Position numbers and translations under genes: made by a program. The notes under the pieces were generated by a model. It made no database searches and was not told the DNA's origin. It saw nothing but the letters and a program-made list of their open reading frames with translations. 46,325 nucleotides of DNA from NCBI RefSeq assembly GCF_005503625.1, contig NZ_SCMX01000055.1, forward strand, positions 1-46,325, written 5' to 3'. Source of the DNA: Cupriavidus sp. 2SB. GTDB lineage: Bacteria > Pseudomonadota > Gammaproteobacteria > Burkholderiales > Burkholderiaceae. Every line of letters begins with the position of its first letter. Position 1 is the first letter of the stretch. Shown here one piece after another: positions 16,492-24,357 of this stretch.

Positions 16492-17556
16492 ATGACCCAT
16501 TTCCCCGACTACGCCCTGACACTGCCGCCCATCGATGCGCCCGACGAAGCGGTGCGCGCGACGCTGCAGGCAGCTATCGACGACAAGACCAAGCCGCTGG
16601 GTTCGCTCGGACGGCTGGAAGCGCTGGCGCTGCAGATCGGCATGATCCGTGGCGGCACGACGCCTGAACTGACGCGGCCTGCAGTGATCGTGTTTGCTGG
16701 CGACCACGGTGTGGCTGACGCGGGTGTCAGTGCCTACCCGGCCGAGGTCACGGCACAGATGGTGCTGAACTTCCTGAACGGTGGCGCGGCGATCAATGTG
16801 TTCACGCGGCTGCACGGGCTGGCGCTGGAAGTGGTGGATGTTGGCGTGCGTGCGCCGCTGCCAGCATCGCCGGGACTGGTCAACTGCCGCGTGGCCAATG
16901 GCACGCGCAACTTTGTCGAGCAGGCCGCGATGACGCCCGCCGAGACCGGCGCGGCCATCAATGCCGGTATCGTCCGCGTGCTGCGTCATGCGCAGCTGGG
17001 TACCAACGTGATCGGATTCGGCGAGATGGGTATCGCCAATACGTCTGCGGCGGCTTGCGTGATGAGCCGTCTGACGGGGTTGCCGCTGGAAGCGTGCACA
17101 GGGCGTGGCACCGGGCTCGACGACGCAGGCGTCACGCGCAAGCGCGAGATTCTGGCGTGTGCGCTGGCACAGCATCCCGACGTCACGGCGCCGCTCGATG
17201 TGTTGGCGACGTTCGGTGGTTTCGAGATCGCGGCGATGGTGGGTGCGTTCCTTGCTGCCGCCGCAAGCCGCATGGTGATACTGGTTGATGGATTCATCGC
17301 TTCGGCGGCGCTGCTGGTGGCCGCGCGCATCGATCCGAACGTGTTGCACTACTGCGTGTACTCGCATTGTTCGCACGAGCAAGGGCACCGCGCGCTGTTG
17401 GCCGAGTTCGGTGGTGAACCGCTGCTCGCACTCGACCTGCGGCTGGGCGAGGGCACCGGCGCCGCGCTGGCGTGGCCGCTCGTGGCATCGGCTGCCGCAT
17501 TCCTGCGCGAGATGGCGACGTTCAGCGGCGCAGGCGTGACCAACAAATCGGCATAA
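16492..17556 (+). CDS. cobT: Nicotinate-nucleotide:DMB phosphoribosyltransferase CobT
   Basis: This 354-residue enzyme makes alpha-ribazole phosphate from 5,6-dimethylbenzimidazole and nicotinate mononucleotide, the lower-ligand branch of B12 assembly. Family motifs are KPLGSLGRLEALALQIG (34-50), VIVFAGDHGVADAGVSAYP (65-83), FGEMGIANTSAAA (176-188), GRGTGLDDAG (204-213) and LRLGEGTGAAL (316-326). The catalytic glutamate is probably Glu320, matching Glu317 of the Salmonella enzyme, with Glu178 also conserved. I use the ATG at 16492 rather than the TTG at 16483. The gene is followed by cobS after seven bases. Confidence 0.95.
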   Translation: MTHFPDYALTLPPIDAPDEAVRATLQAAIDDKTKPLGSLGRLEALALQIGMIRGGTTPELTRPAVIVFAGDHGVADAGVSAYPAEVTAQMVLNFLNGGAAINVFTRLHGLALEVVDVGVRAPLPASPGLVNCRVANGTRNFVEQAAMTPAETGAAINAGIVRVLRHAQLGTNVIGFGEMGIANTSAAACVMSRLTGLPLEACTGRGTGLDDAGVTRKREILACALAQHPDVTAPLDVLATFGGFEIAAMVGAFLAAAASRMVILVDGFIASAALLVAARIDPNVLHYCVYSHCSHEQGHRALLAEFGGEPLLALDLRLGEGTGAALAWPLVASAAAFLREMATFSGAGVTNKSA

Positions 17557-17563
17557 CAGACAG

Positions 17564-18340
17564 ATGGCCGACGAACTCCGCTTCTTCCTGACCGCCCTCG
17601 GCTACTTCACGCGCGTGCCGCTGCCGCAGCGGGTGGCCGGATGGGTGGGGTTCGCACCGCACTATCTCAACGCCGCCGCGCGTTACTTTCCGCTGGTAGG
17701 ACTGCTGGTGGGATTGGTCGCTGCTTTGGTGACGTGGGGCGCGTGGCAGTTGTGGACGCCGTCAGTGGCTATCGTGCTGGGCATGGCTGCGACGCTGCTG
17801 CTGACAGGCGCATTCCACGAAGACGGGCTGGCCGATTGCGTCGATGCATTCGGTGGTGGCTATCGCACCGAGGACGTGCTGCGGATCATGCACGATTCGC
17901 GCGTTGGCGCATTTGGTGCCATCGCCATCGTGGTGGCACTGCTGCTCAAGTGGCAATTGCTGGTAGCGGTGGGTGAGGGTGGCGGCATCGTGAGGCTGCT
18001 GGCCGTGTTGATCGTTGCGCATGGCGCGAGCCGCGCGATGGCGATCACGTTCCTCGCCACGCATGAATATGTGCGGCCCGAAGGCAAGGCCAAGCCCGTC
18101 GCGCAGCGTCTGGCGGGCAAGGGGTTGGTGTTTGCGCTGGCATGTGGCGTGTTGCCGCTGCTGTGGGTGTCGCCGCTGTTCGGGGGCGTGGCGCTGATCG
18201 CGCTGGCTGTGCTGCGCACAGTGCTAGGCGCGTACTTCGTGCGACGCATCGGCGGTTATACGGGCGATTGCCTGGGCATGGCCCAGCAACTCGCGGAACT
18301 GACGATCTACCTCGTGGCGGCCGCATGGAAGTGGTACTGA
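17564..18340 (+). CDS. cobS: Adenosylcobinamide-GDP ribazoletransferase CobS
   Basis: This 258-residue inner-membrane enzyme joins adenosylcobinamide-GDP with alpha-ribazole (phosphate) to give adenosylcobalamin (phosphate). The family signature FHEDGLADCVDAFGGGY is at 84-100, followed by RIMHDSRVGAFGA, with at least five hydrophobic segments over the protein. The N-terminal ALGYFTRVPLP is also typical. It lies seven bases after cobT and overlaps cobC by 16 bases, so the three act as a unit that finishes the nucleotide loop. Confidence 0.95.
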   Translation: MADELRFFLTALGYFTRVPLPQRVAGWVGFAPHYLNAAARYFPLVGLLVGLVAALVTWGAWQLWTPSVAIVLGMAATLLLTGAFHEDGLADCVDAFGGGYRTEDVLRIMHDSRVGAFGAIAIVVALLLKWQLLVAVGEGGGIVRLLAVLIVAHGASRAMAITFLATHEYVRPEGKAKPVAQRLAGKGLVFALACGVLPLLWVSPLFGGVALIALAVLRTVLGAYFVRRIGGYTGDCLGMAQQLAELTIYLVAAAWKWY

Positions 18341-18906
18341 TCCGCCATGCACAGCCGGCAGTTGATCCCGGCATCTGCTATGGCAGCCTGGAACTGGCAC
18401 TGATGGAGCCGATGCAGCCGGCGGCATCGCTGATCGTTGGAGGCATGGGCACGCCGGTTGGCATCATCACCAGTCCTGCAGCGCGAGCACGCGACACGGC
18501 TTCGGCCCTGCGGGCCTGTCTGCCGACGCAACCGCCGTGCGAAATCGAACCGCGTCTGCGCGAGATGGATTTTGGAAGTTGGGAAGGCCAACGCTGGGAC
18601 GCCATCCCGCGCGAGGCGCTGGACCTCTGGGCAGGCAATCTCATGACCGCTCGACCCCACGGTGGCGAAACCCCTGCCGAGATGCTGGAGCGAGTGGGAA
18701 GCTGGGCGGATTCGCTCGATACGCAATCTGACGCGCGCCTCTGGGTGGTCAGCCACGCGGGCACCATGCGCATGCTCGCCGCGCACTGGCTGGGCGTGCC
18801 GCTGTCGCAAACCCTGCAGTGGTCGCTGGGATTTGGCGCGACGTGCAAGTTTGTGCTGGAGAGGGGAGGGGTCAGGTTGGGGTGGTGGAATCGGGTGGTG
18901 ACGTAG
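18325..18906 (+). CDS. cobC: Alpha-ribazole phosphatase, histidine phosphatase family
   Basis: This is a 193-residue phosphatase of the phosphoglycerate-mutase-like superfamily that removes the 5'-phosphate of alpha-ribazole phosphate or of cobalamin phosphate. The phosphohistidine motif is LIRHAQ at 5-10 (His8); the usual RHG is RHA here, which is common in this branch. REMDFGSWEG and SHAGTMRML carry the other active-site residues (Glu, His). The start at 18325 lies inside the end of cobS; the longer frame upstream is not coding. It is the last gene of the riboswitch operon, and a REPIN-like element follows 20 bases later. Confidence 0.9.
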   Translation: MEVVLIRHAQPAVDPGICYGSLELALMEPMQPAASLIVGGMGTPVGIITSPAARARDTASALRACLPTQPPCEIEPRLREMDFGSWEGQRWDAIPREALDLWAGNLMTARPHGGETPAEMLERVGSWADSLDTQSDARLWVVSHAGTMRMLAAHWLGVPLSQTLQWSLGFGATCKFVLERGGVRLGWWNRVVT

Positions 18907-18925
18907 CTGGCTTCCCGCTGGTTTT

Positions 18926-19050
18926 CTCCCCTCTCCCGCTCGCGGGAGAGGGGCGGGGGTGAGGGCAAGCGGTTCTGCACCGACAAGTCGAAGATTGCAC
19001 CGCTGTGCCCTCACCCCCAACCCCTCTCCCACTGTGTGGGAGAGGGGAGC
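18926..19050. repeat. REPIN-like element, copy B (full length)
   Basis: This 125-bp element is almost identical to the copy at 8607-8733, in the same orientation, including the GGGGGTGAGGGC/GCCCTCACCCCC inner arms and the ACCGACAAGTCG centre. The left hairpin has CGCTCGCG at its tip and the right one ACTGTGT. It lies between the 3' ends of cobC and btuF. Confidence 0.92.
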
Positions 19051-19075
19051 TAAAACAACAGCGGGAGAGAAACAC

Positions 19076-19972
19076 CTAACTCCGCCGCGACCTCGCCACC
19101 TCCAGATCCTTGCAGATCTCCGCCGCCCCCTTCACCACCCGTGGCCCGGCGCGATTCACCAGGTCGCCGTCGATGATGAACAGGTTGTTGCGCGCAACCG
19201 CCGTGACCTGCTTCCACTTTTCCCACATCGAGAAATCCGCGAGTGGCTTGTCCGGGCGGGTGGCGCCCATGCCCGCTGTCAGCATGACTTCGGGATTGCC
19301 GGCCACGACCGATTCCACCGATACCGTGGGCACTAGCGGGGTTTCCTTCGCAAACAGATTGCGGCCACCGCACAGGGTCAGCAGGTCGCTGATCAGATGC
19401 TCGCCGTTGAGCGTCATCAGCGGCTGCTGCCAGACCTGATAGAACACGGTCACGGGTGGACGCGCGGCGTAGGTCTTGCGCAGCGTCTCCACCTGCTGCC
19501 GGAAATCGGCGGCGGCACGGTTGGCTACGGTCTCGGTGCCCATCAGCGCGCCGAGCTTCTCGATGTTCTGGGGAATCGATTCGAGCTTGCGGGGTTCGCT
19601 GAAGAACAGTGGCATGCCGAGTGCGCGCAGGCGGTCGGTCTGCTTCTGCGCATTGCCATGGCGCCAGACCACGATCAGGTCCGGCTTCAGTGCGGCGATG
19701 CGTTCAAGGTCCAGCGACTTGTTGTCACCCACGCGCGGGATGTCCCGCGCTTGCGGTGGATAGTCGCTGTAGCTCACGGTGCCGACGATGCGGTCACCGC
19801 CGCCTGCCGCGTAGATCAATTCGGTCACATGCGGTGCCAGCGAGACGATGCGGCGCGCCGGAGCGTTGAGCGTGACGGGCTGGCCGCTGTCGTCGGTGAT
19901 GGTGATGGCCGCGTGGGCGGAGCCGAGCGTAAGGCACGCTGCGGCGATCAGGAAAGCAAATCTAGTAGCCAT
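19076..19972 (-). CDS. btuF: Periplasmic cobalamin-binding protein BtuF
   Basis: This 298-residue substrate receptor of the B12 ABC importer delivers cobalamin from BtuB to BtuCD. A signal peptide covers residues 1-21 (SAHA). The mature protein has the class III binding-protein fold: RIVSLAPHVTELIYAAGGGDRIVG at 41-64, then SDYPPQARDIPRVG, LDLERIAALKPDLIVVW, and a C-terminal NRAGPRVVKGAAEIC helix. It is the last gene of the minus-strand operon and overlaps the end of cobD by 11 bases. It is in a different transcript from btuB/btuC/btuD but faces them directly. Confidence 0.93.
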   Translation of the reverse strand: MATRFAFLIAAACLTLGSAHAAITITDDSGQPVTLNAPARRIVSLAPHVTELIYAAGGGDRIVGTVSYSDYPPQARDIPRVGDNKSLDLERIAALKPDLIVVWRHGNAQKQTDRLRALGMPLFFSEPRKLESIPQNIEKLGALMGTETVANRAAADFRQQVETLRKTYAARPPVTVFYQVWQQPLMTLNGEHLISDLLTLCGGRNLFAKETPLVPTVSVESVVAGNPEVMLTAGMGATRPDKPLADFSMWEKWKQVTAVARNNLFIIDGDLVNRAGPRVVKGAAEICKDLEVARSRRS

Positions 19973-20993
19973 CTGGGTTCATGACTTGGGACAGGGTATC
20001 GAATGCCTTGGAAATCTGCGCCCAGGCGCGTGGGGAGCCGGGCGGCAGTCCGAAGCGAAGGCCGGGCGGGGAGCCGCCTGCCGCCGGGAAGTAGCGCGTC
20101 CAGACCTGATCTGCGGCGAGAACAGTCTGTATCCATTCAGCATCGGGATGCGGCACCCAGCAGAACAGCGAATGGCGCACGGGCTCGAAGCCGCACTCGA
20201 CCAGGAACTGGCGCAATTTTTCCGAGCGATGGATCAACTGTGCGCGCGTGATCGATTCCCACGACACATCGTCCAGCACGATTCGTGCGACGGCGCGGGC
20301 CGGGCCGGACACCGTCCAGTGACCGAGCACTTCGGACAGCGCCGTCAGCAGCGCAGGCGCAGCGAGCACGAATCCGCAACGCACACCGGCCAGCCCGAAG
20401 AACTTGCCGATGGAGCGCAGCACGACGAGCCCCTTCAGATGACTGTGCGGTGCAATGGTCTGGTCGGGCGTGCAGTCCATGAACGCCTCGTCCACGAGCA
20501 GCGTGCCGCCACGTTTCGCAAGGTCCGCATGCCACTGCAGCAGTGTCTCGGGCGGCAGTTGCCGTGCAGTCGGGTTGTTCGGATTGACGACGACCAGATG
20601 GTCGAGCGATGCGCCAAGATCGTCGCGCAGGAAATCGGCTTCGTCGAGCAGCACAACCTCGTGCCCTGCGCGGGCGAATGCCGGGGCGTATTCGCTATAG
20701 CCGAGCGCGGCAACGCCTACGCGTCCACGCTTGAGCAGCGTGGGCAGCGCGCGGATGGCCGCTTGCGAACCCGCCACGGGTAATGCGTGTTTGGCATCGT
20801 AGTAATGCGCGGCGAATGCGGCGAGGCCGTCTTCATCCTCGGGCAGTCGTTGCCACGCAGAGGCGGGGAGCTGCGGCACGGGATAGCCGTCGGGATTGAT
20901 GCCGGTGGAGAGATCGACCCAGTATTGGGCGCGACCTCCATACTCCTTCATCGCACGCTGGAGATCCCCGCCGTGTCGAATGGTGTTCGTCAT
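19962..20993 (-). CDS. cobD: L-threonine-O-3-phosphate decarboxylase
   Basis: This 343-residue PLP enzyme of the aminotransferase I/II fold makes (R)-1-amino-2-propanol phosphate, the linker of the B12 nucleotide loop. The N-terminus has IRHGGDLQRA and WVDLSTGINPDGYP, typical of the family. NPNNPTARQLP and VDEAFMDC carry cofactor contacts, and the Schiff-base lysine is Lys197 in RSIGKFFGLAG. I start it at the ATG at 20993, which overlaps the cbiB stop; the longer frame is antisense noise. Naming varies: it is CobD in Salmonella and CobC in Pseudomonas. CbiB, the enzyme that uses the product, is next door. Confidence 0.93.
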   Translation of the reverse strand: MTNTIRHGGDLQRAMKEYGGRAQYWVDLSTGINPDGYPVPQLPASAWQRLPEDEDGLAAFAAHYYDAKHALPVAGSQAAIRALPTLLKRGRVGVAALGYSEYAPAFARAGHEVVLLDEADFLRDDLGASLDHLVVVNPNNPTARQLPPETLLQWHADLAKRGGTLLVDEAFMDCTPDQTIAPHSHLKGLVVLRSIGKFFGLAGVRCGFVLAAPALLTALSEVLGHWTVSGPARAVARIVLDDVSWESITRAQLIHRSEKLRQFLVECGFEPVRHSLFCWVPHPDAEWIQTVLAADQVWTRYFPAAGGSPPGLRFGLPPGSPRAWAQISKAFDTLSQVMNPDGY

Positions 20994-21955
20994 GATGTCG
21001 TTATCAGGCTGGTCAGTGGCACGCTCAACATCGCCACACCGAGCCACAGCCACAGCGTGCGTTGCACGAGCCGCAGGCACGCATGCACATGCGTGGCCGC
21101 CGGTGTCGCGCCGATGCCGAGCGGCGGTCGTTCTTCCCATTCGCCGTGGTAGCGCGCGCCGCCACCGAGCGCCACGCCCACGGCGCCGGCGCCCGACGCC
21201 ATCACGGGGCCGGCGTTCGGGCTTGACCATCCGGGTGCCTGCGTACGCCAGCAGCGCAGTGCTTGCGCCGTGGCGCCGAGCAGTGCGTAGGACAGCGCGG
21301 TGAGCCGGGCCGGTATCAGGTTAAGCAGATCGTCTATGCGGGCGGCGGCCCAGCCGAACATTTCCCAGCGCGGCGTGCGATAGCCCCACATCGCGTCGAG
21401 CGTGTTGGCGAGGCGGAACACGATCACGGCCGGCGCGCCACCCACGAGAAACCAGAACAGCGCGCCGAAGATCGCGTCGTTGCCGTTCTCAAGGGCGGAT
21501 TCGCAGGCCGCGCGCGCCAGCGCCTCGGTGTCGGCATCGGCGGTATCGCGCGAGACGATACGCGCGGTCAGCGTGCGGGCGGTGGGCAGGTCATCGCGAT
21601 CCAGCGCATCGGCAATCGGCGCGATGTGTTGCGCGAGACTCTGCGCGCCCAGCGCGAAGTAGAGTGCCACGGCGTTCAATATCCACGCGAGCAGGGGATG
21701 CACGGCGTTGGCCCGCGCGACAATCCACCACGCCAGGGCGGCAGGTCCCAGCACGATCAAAGTCCACGCAAACAATCCGGCAAGTCGTTGTCGAGGCGCG
21801 CTGCGTGCGGGACGATTCAGGGCATTGGCGACGGCGGTGGCCACGCGACCAAATCCGACGAGCGGATGCCAGCGGCGTGGCTCGCCAAGCCAGCGGTCCA
21901 GCAGCACGCCGGCGAGTGCGGCCGCCACGCAGGCGGCCCAGGACAACATGATCAT
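20990..21955 (-). CDS. cbiB: Adenosylcobinamide-phosphate synthase CbiB
   Basis: This 321-residue inner-membrane enzyme attaches aminopropanol phosphate to adenosylcobyric acid. Family motifs include LLDRWLGEPRRWHPLVGFGR near 18-37, DLPTARTLTARIVSRDT near 120-136, ESALENGNDAIFGALFWFLVGG near 151-172 and NTLDAMWGYRTPRWEMFGWAAARIDD near 184-209, with several hydrophobic segments. The start overlaps the cobU stop by four bases and the end overlaps cobD by four, so the operon is tightly packed. It is called CobD in the Pseudomonas naming. Confidence 0.93.
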   Translation of the reverse strand: MIMLSWAACVAAALAGVLLDRWLGEPRRWHPLVGFGRVATAVANALNRPARSAPRQRLAGLFAWTLIVLGPAALAWWIVARANAVHPLLAWILNAVALYFALGAQSLAQHIAPIADALDRDDLPTARTLTARIVSRDTADADTEALARAACESALENGNDAIFGALFWFLVGGAPAVIVFRLANTLDAMWGYRTPRWEMFGWAAARIDDLLNLIPARLTALSYALLGATAQALRCWRTQAPGWSSPNAGPVMASGAGAVGVALGGGARYHGEWEERPPLGIGATPAATHVHACLRLVQRTLWLWLGVAMLSVPLTSLITTS

Positions 21956-22701
21956 CGCGCGTGATTGCCGCGGGCAGGGGAAGTGGGGGAGGCAGGATCT
22001 TTGACGGCCACCGGGATGCCGGCTACGAGCAGGCGCACGCGATCGGCGGCGGCGGCCAGCTTCTGGTTCAGGCGTCCCAGCTCATCGACATAGAAGCGCG
22101 TGATGGCACCCATCGGCACCACGCCGAAGCCGATCTCGTTCGAGACTAGGATCACGTGGCCGGGCAGCATCGGCAGCGCGGTCATCAGCGCGTCGATTTC
22201 CTCGGTGAACGCAGGCGGCGGCGTGATGACGCCGTGGTCGGGATACTCGCGGCCATCGCCGAAGATCAGGTTGTTCAACCACAGCGTTACGCAATCCACG
22301 AGGATGCAGCCATCGTGCCGCGCGTGGGCGTAGAGCGCGTCCGCCAGATGGACCGGCTCCTCGACGAGCGTCCAGTCAGCCGGACGACGCGCGCGATGCA
22401 GTGCGATGCGCAACTCCATCTCCTCGTCGGCGGGTTCGGCATCGTGGCGCGCGGTGGCGATGTACGTGACCGGCCCGCGCATCAGGGCGGCGTGGTCGGT
22501 GGCAAGCTGCTCGGCGAAATGGCTTTTGCCCGAGCGCGCGCCGCCTAGTACCAGCGTCAGTTCGCGCGCCGGCCCCGGGTTGGACGACTGTGGTTGCGCG
22601 GCGGTCTCGGTGACCGGATCGCTGGCCGTGGCGGCGCCTGCCGCAGCCGGTTCGGCGGCAGCCGTGATATTGAGCGCCTGAGGGGGGGCCTGGGTGTTCA
22701 T
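21952..22701 (-). CDS. cobU: Adenosylcobinamide kinase/guanylyltransferase
   Basis: This 249-residue bifunctional enzyme phosphorylates adenosylcobinamide and then activates it with GTP to adenosylcobinamide-GDP for CobS. The P-loop LGGARSGKSHFAE is at 52-64. The His that carries GMP is probably His102 in ALHRARRPADW. VDCVTLWLNNL, VSNEIGFGVVP and FYVDELGRLNQ are also typical. The first 45 residues are an Ala/Pro/Thr-rich stretch not needed by the fold, so the true start could lie downstream, but no better ATG with a ribosome site is visible. It is the first gene of the minus operon and diverges from cobQ with a 105-base gap that holds no riboswitch. Confidence 0.92.
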   Translation of the reverse strand: MNTQAPPQALNITAAAEPAAAGAATASDPVTETAAQPQSSNPGPARELTLVLGGARSGKSHFAEQLATDHAALMRGPVTYIATARHDAEPADEEMELRIALHRARRPADWTLVEEPVHLADALYAHARHDGCILVDCVTLWLNNLIFGDGREYPDHGVITPPPAFTEEIDALMTALPMLPGHVILVSNEIGFGVVPMGAITRFYVDELGRLNQKLAAAADRVRLLVAGIPVAVKDPASPTSPARGNHAR

Positions 22702-22791
22702 CCGGCGTATTGTAGCCGTCGCATCGCGCCGCCGCATGCACGGAACTTGCAGGCTGGCGATCCATTTCGCCACGCCGTAAGCCGGGGCTGC

Positions 22792-22807
22792 TGCGATAAT
22801 CTCGCGA
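22792..22807 (+). promoter_or_regulatory. Candidate extended -10 promoter of cobQ, possibly leaderless
   Basis: TGCGATAAT at 22792-22800 reads as an extended -10 box (TGn then GATAAT). Its end is six bases before the cobQ ATG, so transcription would begin at or beside the start codon. There is no ribosome site before cobQ, which agrees with a leaderless message. No good -35 box is present. Confidence 0.35.
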
Positions 22808-24345
22808 TGCGAAACGATCCCGCCGCCAACTTCCCGATTCCCGATGCCGCGCGTGCCCTGCGCGGCACGCTGATGGTCCAGGGCACCACATCCGATGCCG
22901 GCAAAAGCACCATCGTGGCCGGACTGTGCCGCGTACTGGCGCGTGCCGGGGTGCCGGTGGCGCCGTTCAAGCCGCAGAACATGGCGCTCAACAGCGCGGT
23001 GACCGTCGACGGCGGGGAGATTGGCCGTGCGCAGGCGCTGCAGGCGCAGGCGGCCGGGCTGGCACCGCATACCGACATGAATCCCGTACTGCTCAAGCCG
23101 AGCAGCGACATCGGCGCTCAGGTCATCATTCACGGCCGTGCCCGTATGGACCTCGACGCACGCGCGTATCACGCCTACAAGCCGCAGGCGATGGCGGCGG
23201 TGCTGGAAAGCCATGCGCGGCTGACCGGGGCCTACAACGTGGTGATGGTGGAGGGCGCGGGAAGCCCCGCCGAAGTGAATCTGCGCGACCGCGACATCGC
23301 CAATATGGGTTTCGCGGAGCGCGTGGATTGTCCGGTCGTGATCGTGGCAGATATCGACCGGGGCGGCGTGTTTGCCCATCTGGTGGGCACGCTCGATTGC
23401 CTGTCCGAATCCGAACGGGCGCGCGTGACGGGGTTCATCATCAACCGCTTCCGGGGCGATATCGCGCTGCTGCAACCGGGGCTGGACTGGCTGACTGCGC
23501 GCACGGGCAAGCCGGTGTTCGGCGTGCTGCCCTACCTGCACGGCCTGCACCTCGATGCGGAAGACGCCATTGCCAGCGGGCAGGTGGCGCGTGGCGATGG
23601 CGATGCCGAGGTGCTGCGCGTGATCGTGCCCGTGCTGCCGCGTATTTCGAACCATACGGATTTCGATGCGCTGCGCGCGCATCCGCAGGTGGACCTGCGT
23701 TTCATCGGACCCGGCATGCCGATTCCGCCTGCGGACCTGGTGATCCTGCCCGGCAGCAAGAGCGTACGGGCCGACCTGGCATTCCTGCGCGAGAATGGGT
23801 GGGATCGCGCCTTGCAGCGGCACTTGCGCTATGGCGGCAAGCTGGCGGGGATCTGCGGTGGCATGCAGATGCTGGGTCGCCTGATCCACGATCCCGATGG
23901 ACGCGAAGGTCCGGCGGGCACGAGCGAAGGGCTTGGGCTGCTGGACTTCGAAACGACGTTGGCGTCTGACAAGCAGCTGCGGCGGGTCAGCGGGCGGCTG
24001 GCGCTGATGGAGGGCGAGGGCGCGGCTGTGCAAGGCTACGAGATCCACCTCGGCGTGACCGTCGGCGCCGCGCTCGATCGTCCTGCGCTTTGGCTGGACG
24101 ATGGCAATGGCGGCAACCGTGCCGACGGCGCGGTGTCCGCCGACAACCAGGTGCTGGCTACCTATTGCCACGGCCTCTTCGACCAGCCGGATGGATGCGG
24201 TGCGCTACTGCGCTGGGCCGGGCTGGCGCATGCCGAAGGGGTGGACCTCGATGCACTGCGCGAGGCATCGATCGAGCGGCTGGCCGATAGCATGGCCGCC
24301 AACCTCGACCTTGGCGCGATGTTCGCGCCGCTGGTGCAGCCTTAA
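22807..24345 (+). CDS. cobQ: Cobyric acid synthase CobQ
   Basis: This 512-residue glutamine-dependent amidotransferase amidates four side chains of adenosylcobyrinic a,c-diamide to give adenosylcobyric acid. The N-terminal ATP domain has the dethiobiotin-synthetase-like P-loop VQGTTSDAGKST at 24-35, followed by PFKPQNMALNS and VMVEGAGSPAEVNL. The C-terminal glutaminase domain has the nucleophile Cys350 in GICGGMQMLG and the conserved His455 in ATYCHGLFD. The start at 22807 is chosen from the family N-terminus. It diverges from cobU and ends 12 bases from the convergent GNAT gene. With no corrin-ring genes in the window, its substrate must come from elsewhere in the genome. Confidence 0.95.
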   Translation: MRNDPAANFPIPDAARALRGTLMVQGTTSDAGKSTIVAGLCRVLARAGVPVAPFKPQNMALNSAVTVDGGEIGRAQALQAQAAGLAPHTDMNPVLLKPSSDIGAQVIIHGRARMDLDARAYHAYKPQAMAAVLESHARLTGAYNVVMVEGAGSPAEVNLRDRDIANMGFAERVDCPVVIVADIDRGGVFAHLVGTLDCLSESERARVTGFIINRFRGDIALLQPGLDWLTARTGKPVFGVLPYLHGLHLDAEDAIASGQVARGDGDAEVLRVIVPVLPRISNHTDFDALRAHPQVDLRFIGPGMPIPPADLVILPGSKSVRADLAFLRENGWDRALQRHLRYGGKLAGICGGMQMLGRLIHDPDGREGPAGTSEGLGLLDFETTLASDKQLRRVSGRLALMEGEGAAVQGYEIHLGVTVGAALDRPALWLDDGNGGNRADGAVSADNQVLATYCHGLFDQPDGCGALLRWAGLAHAEGVDLDALREASIERLADSMAANLDLGAMFAPLVQP

Positions 24346-24357
24346 CGGGACAGGTCG

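Noticed and set aside
22702..22806. A second B12 riboswitch before cobU or cobQ
   Set aside because: The spacer is only 105 bases and lacks the B12 box and the other conserved aptamer blocks on both strands.
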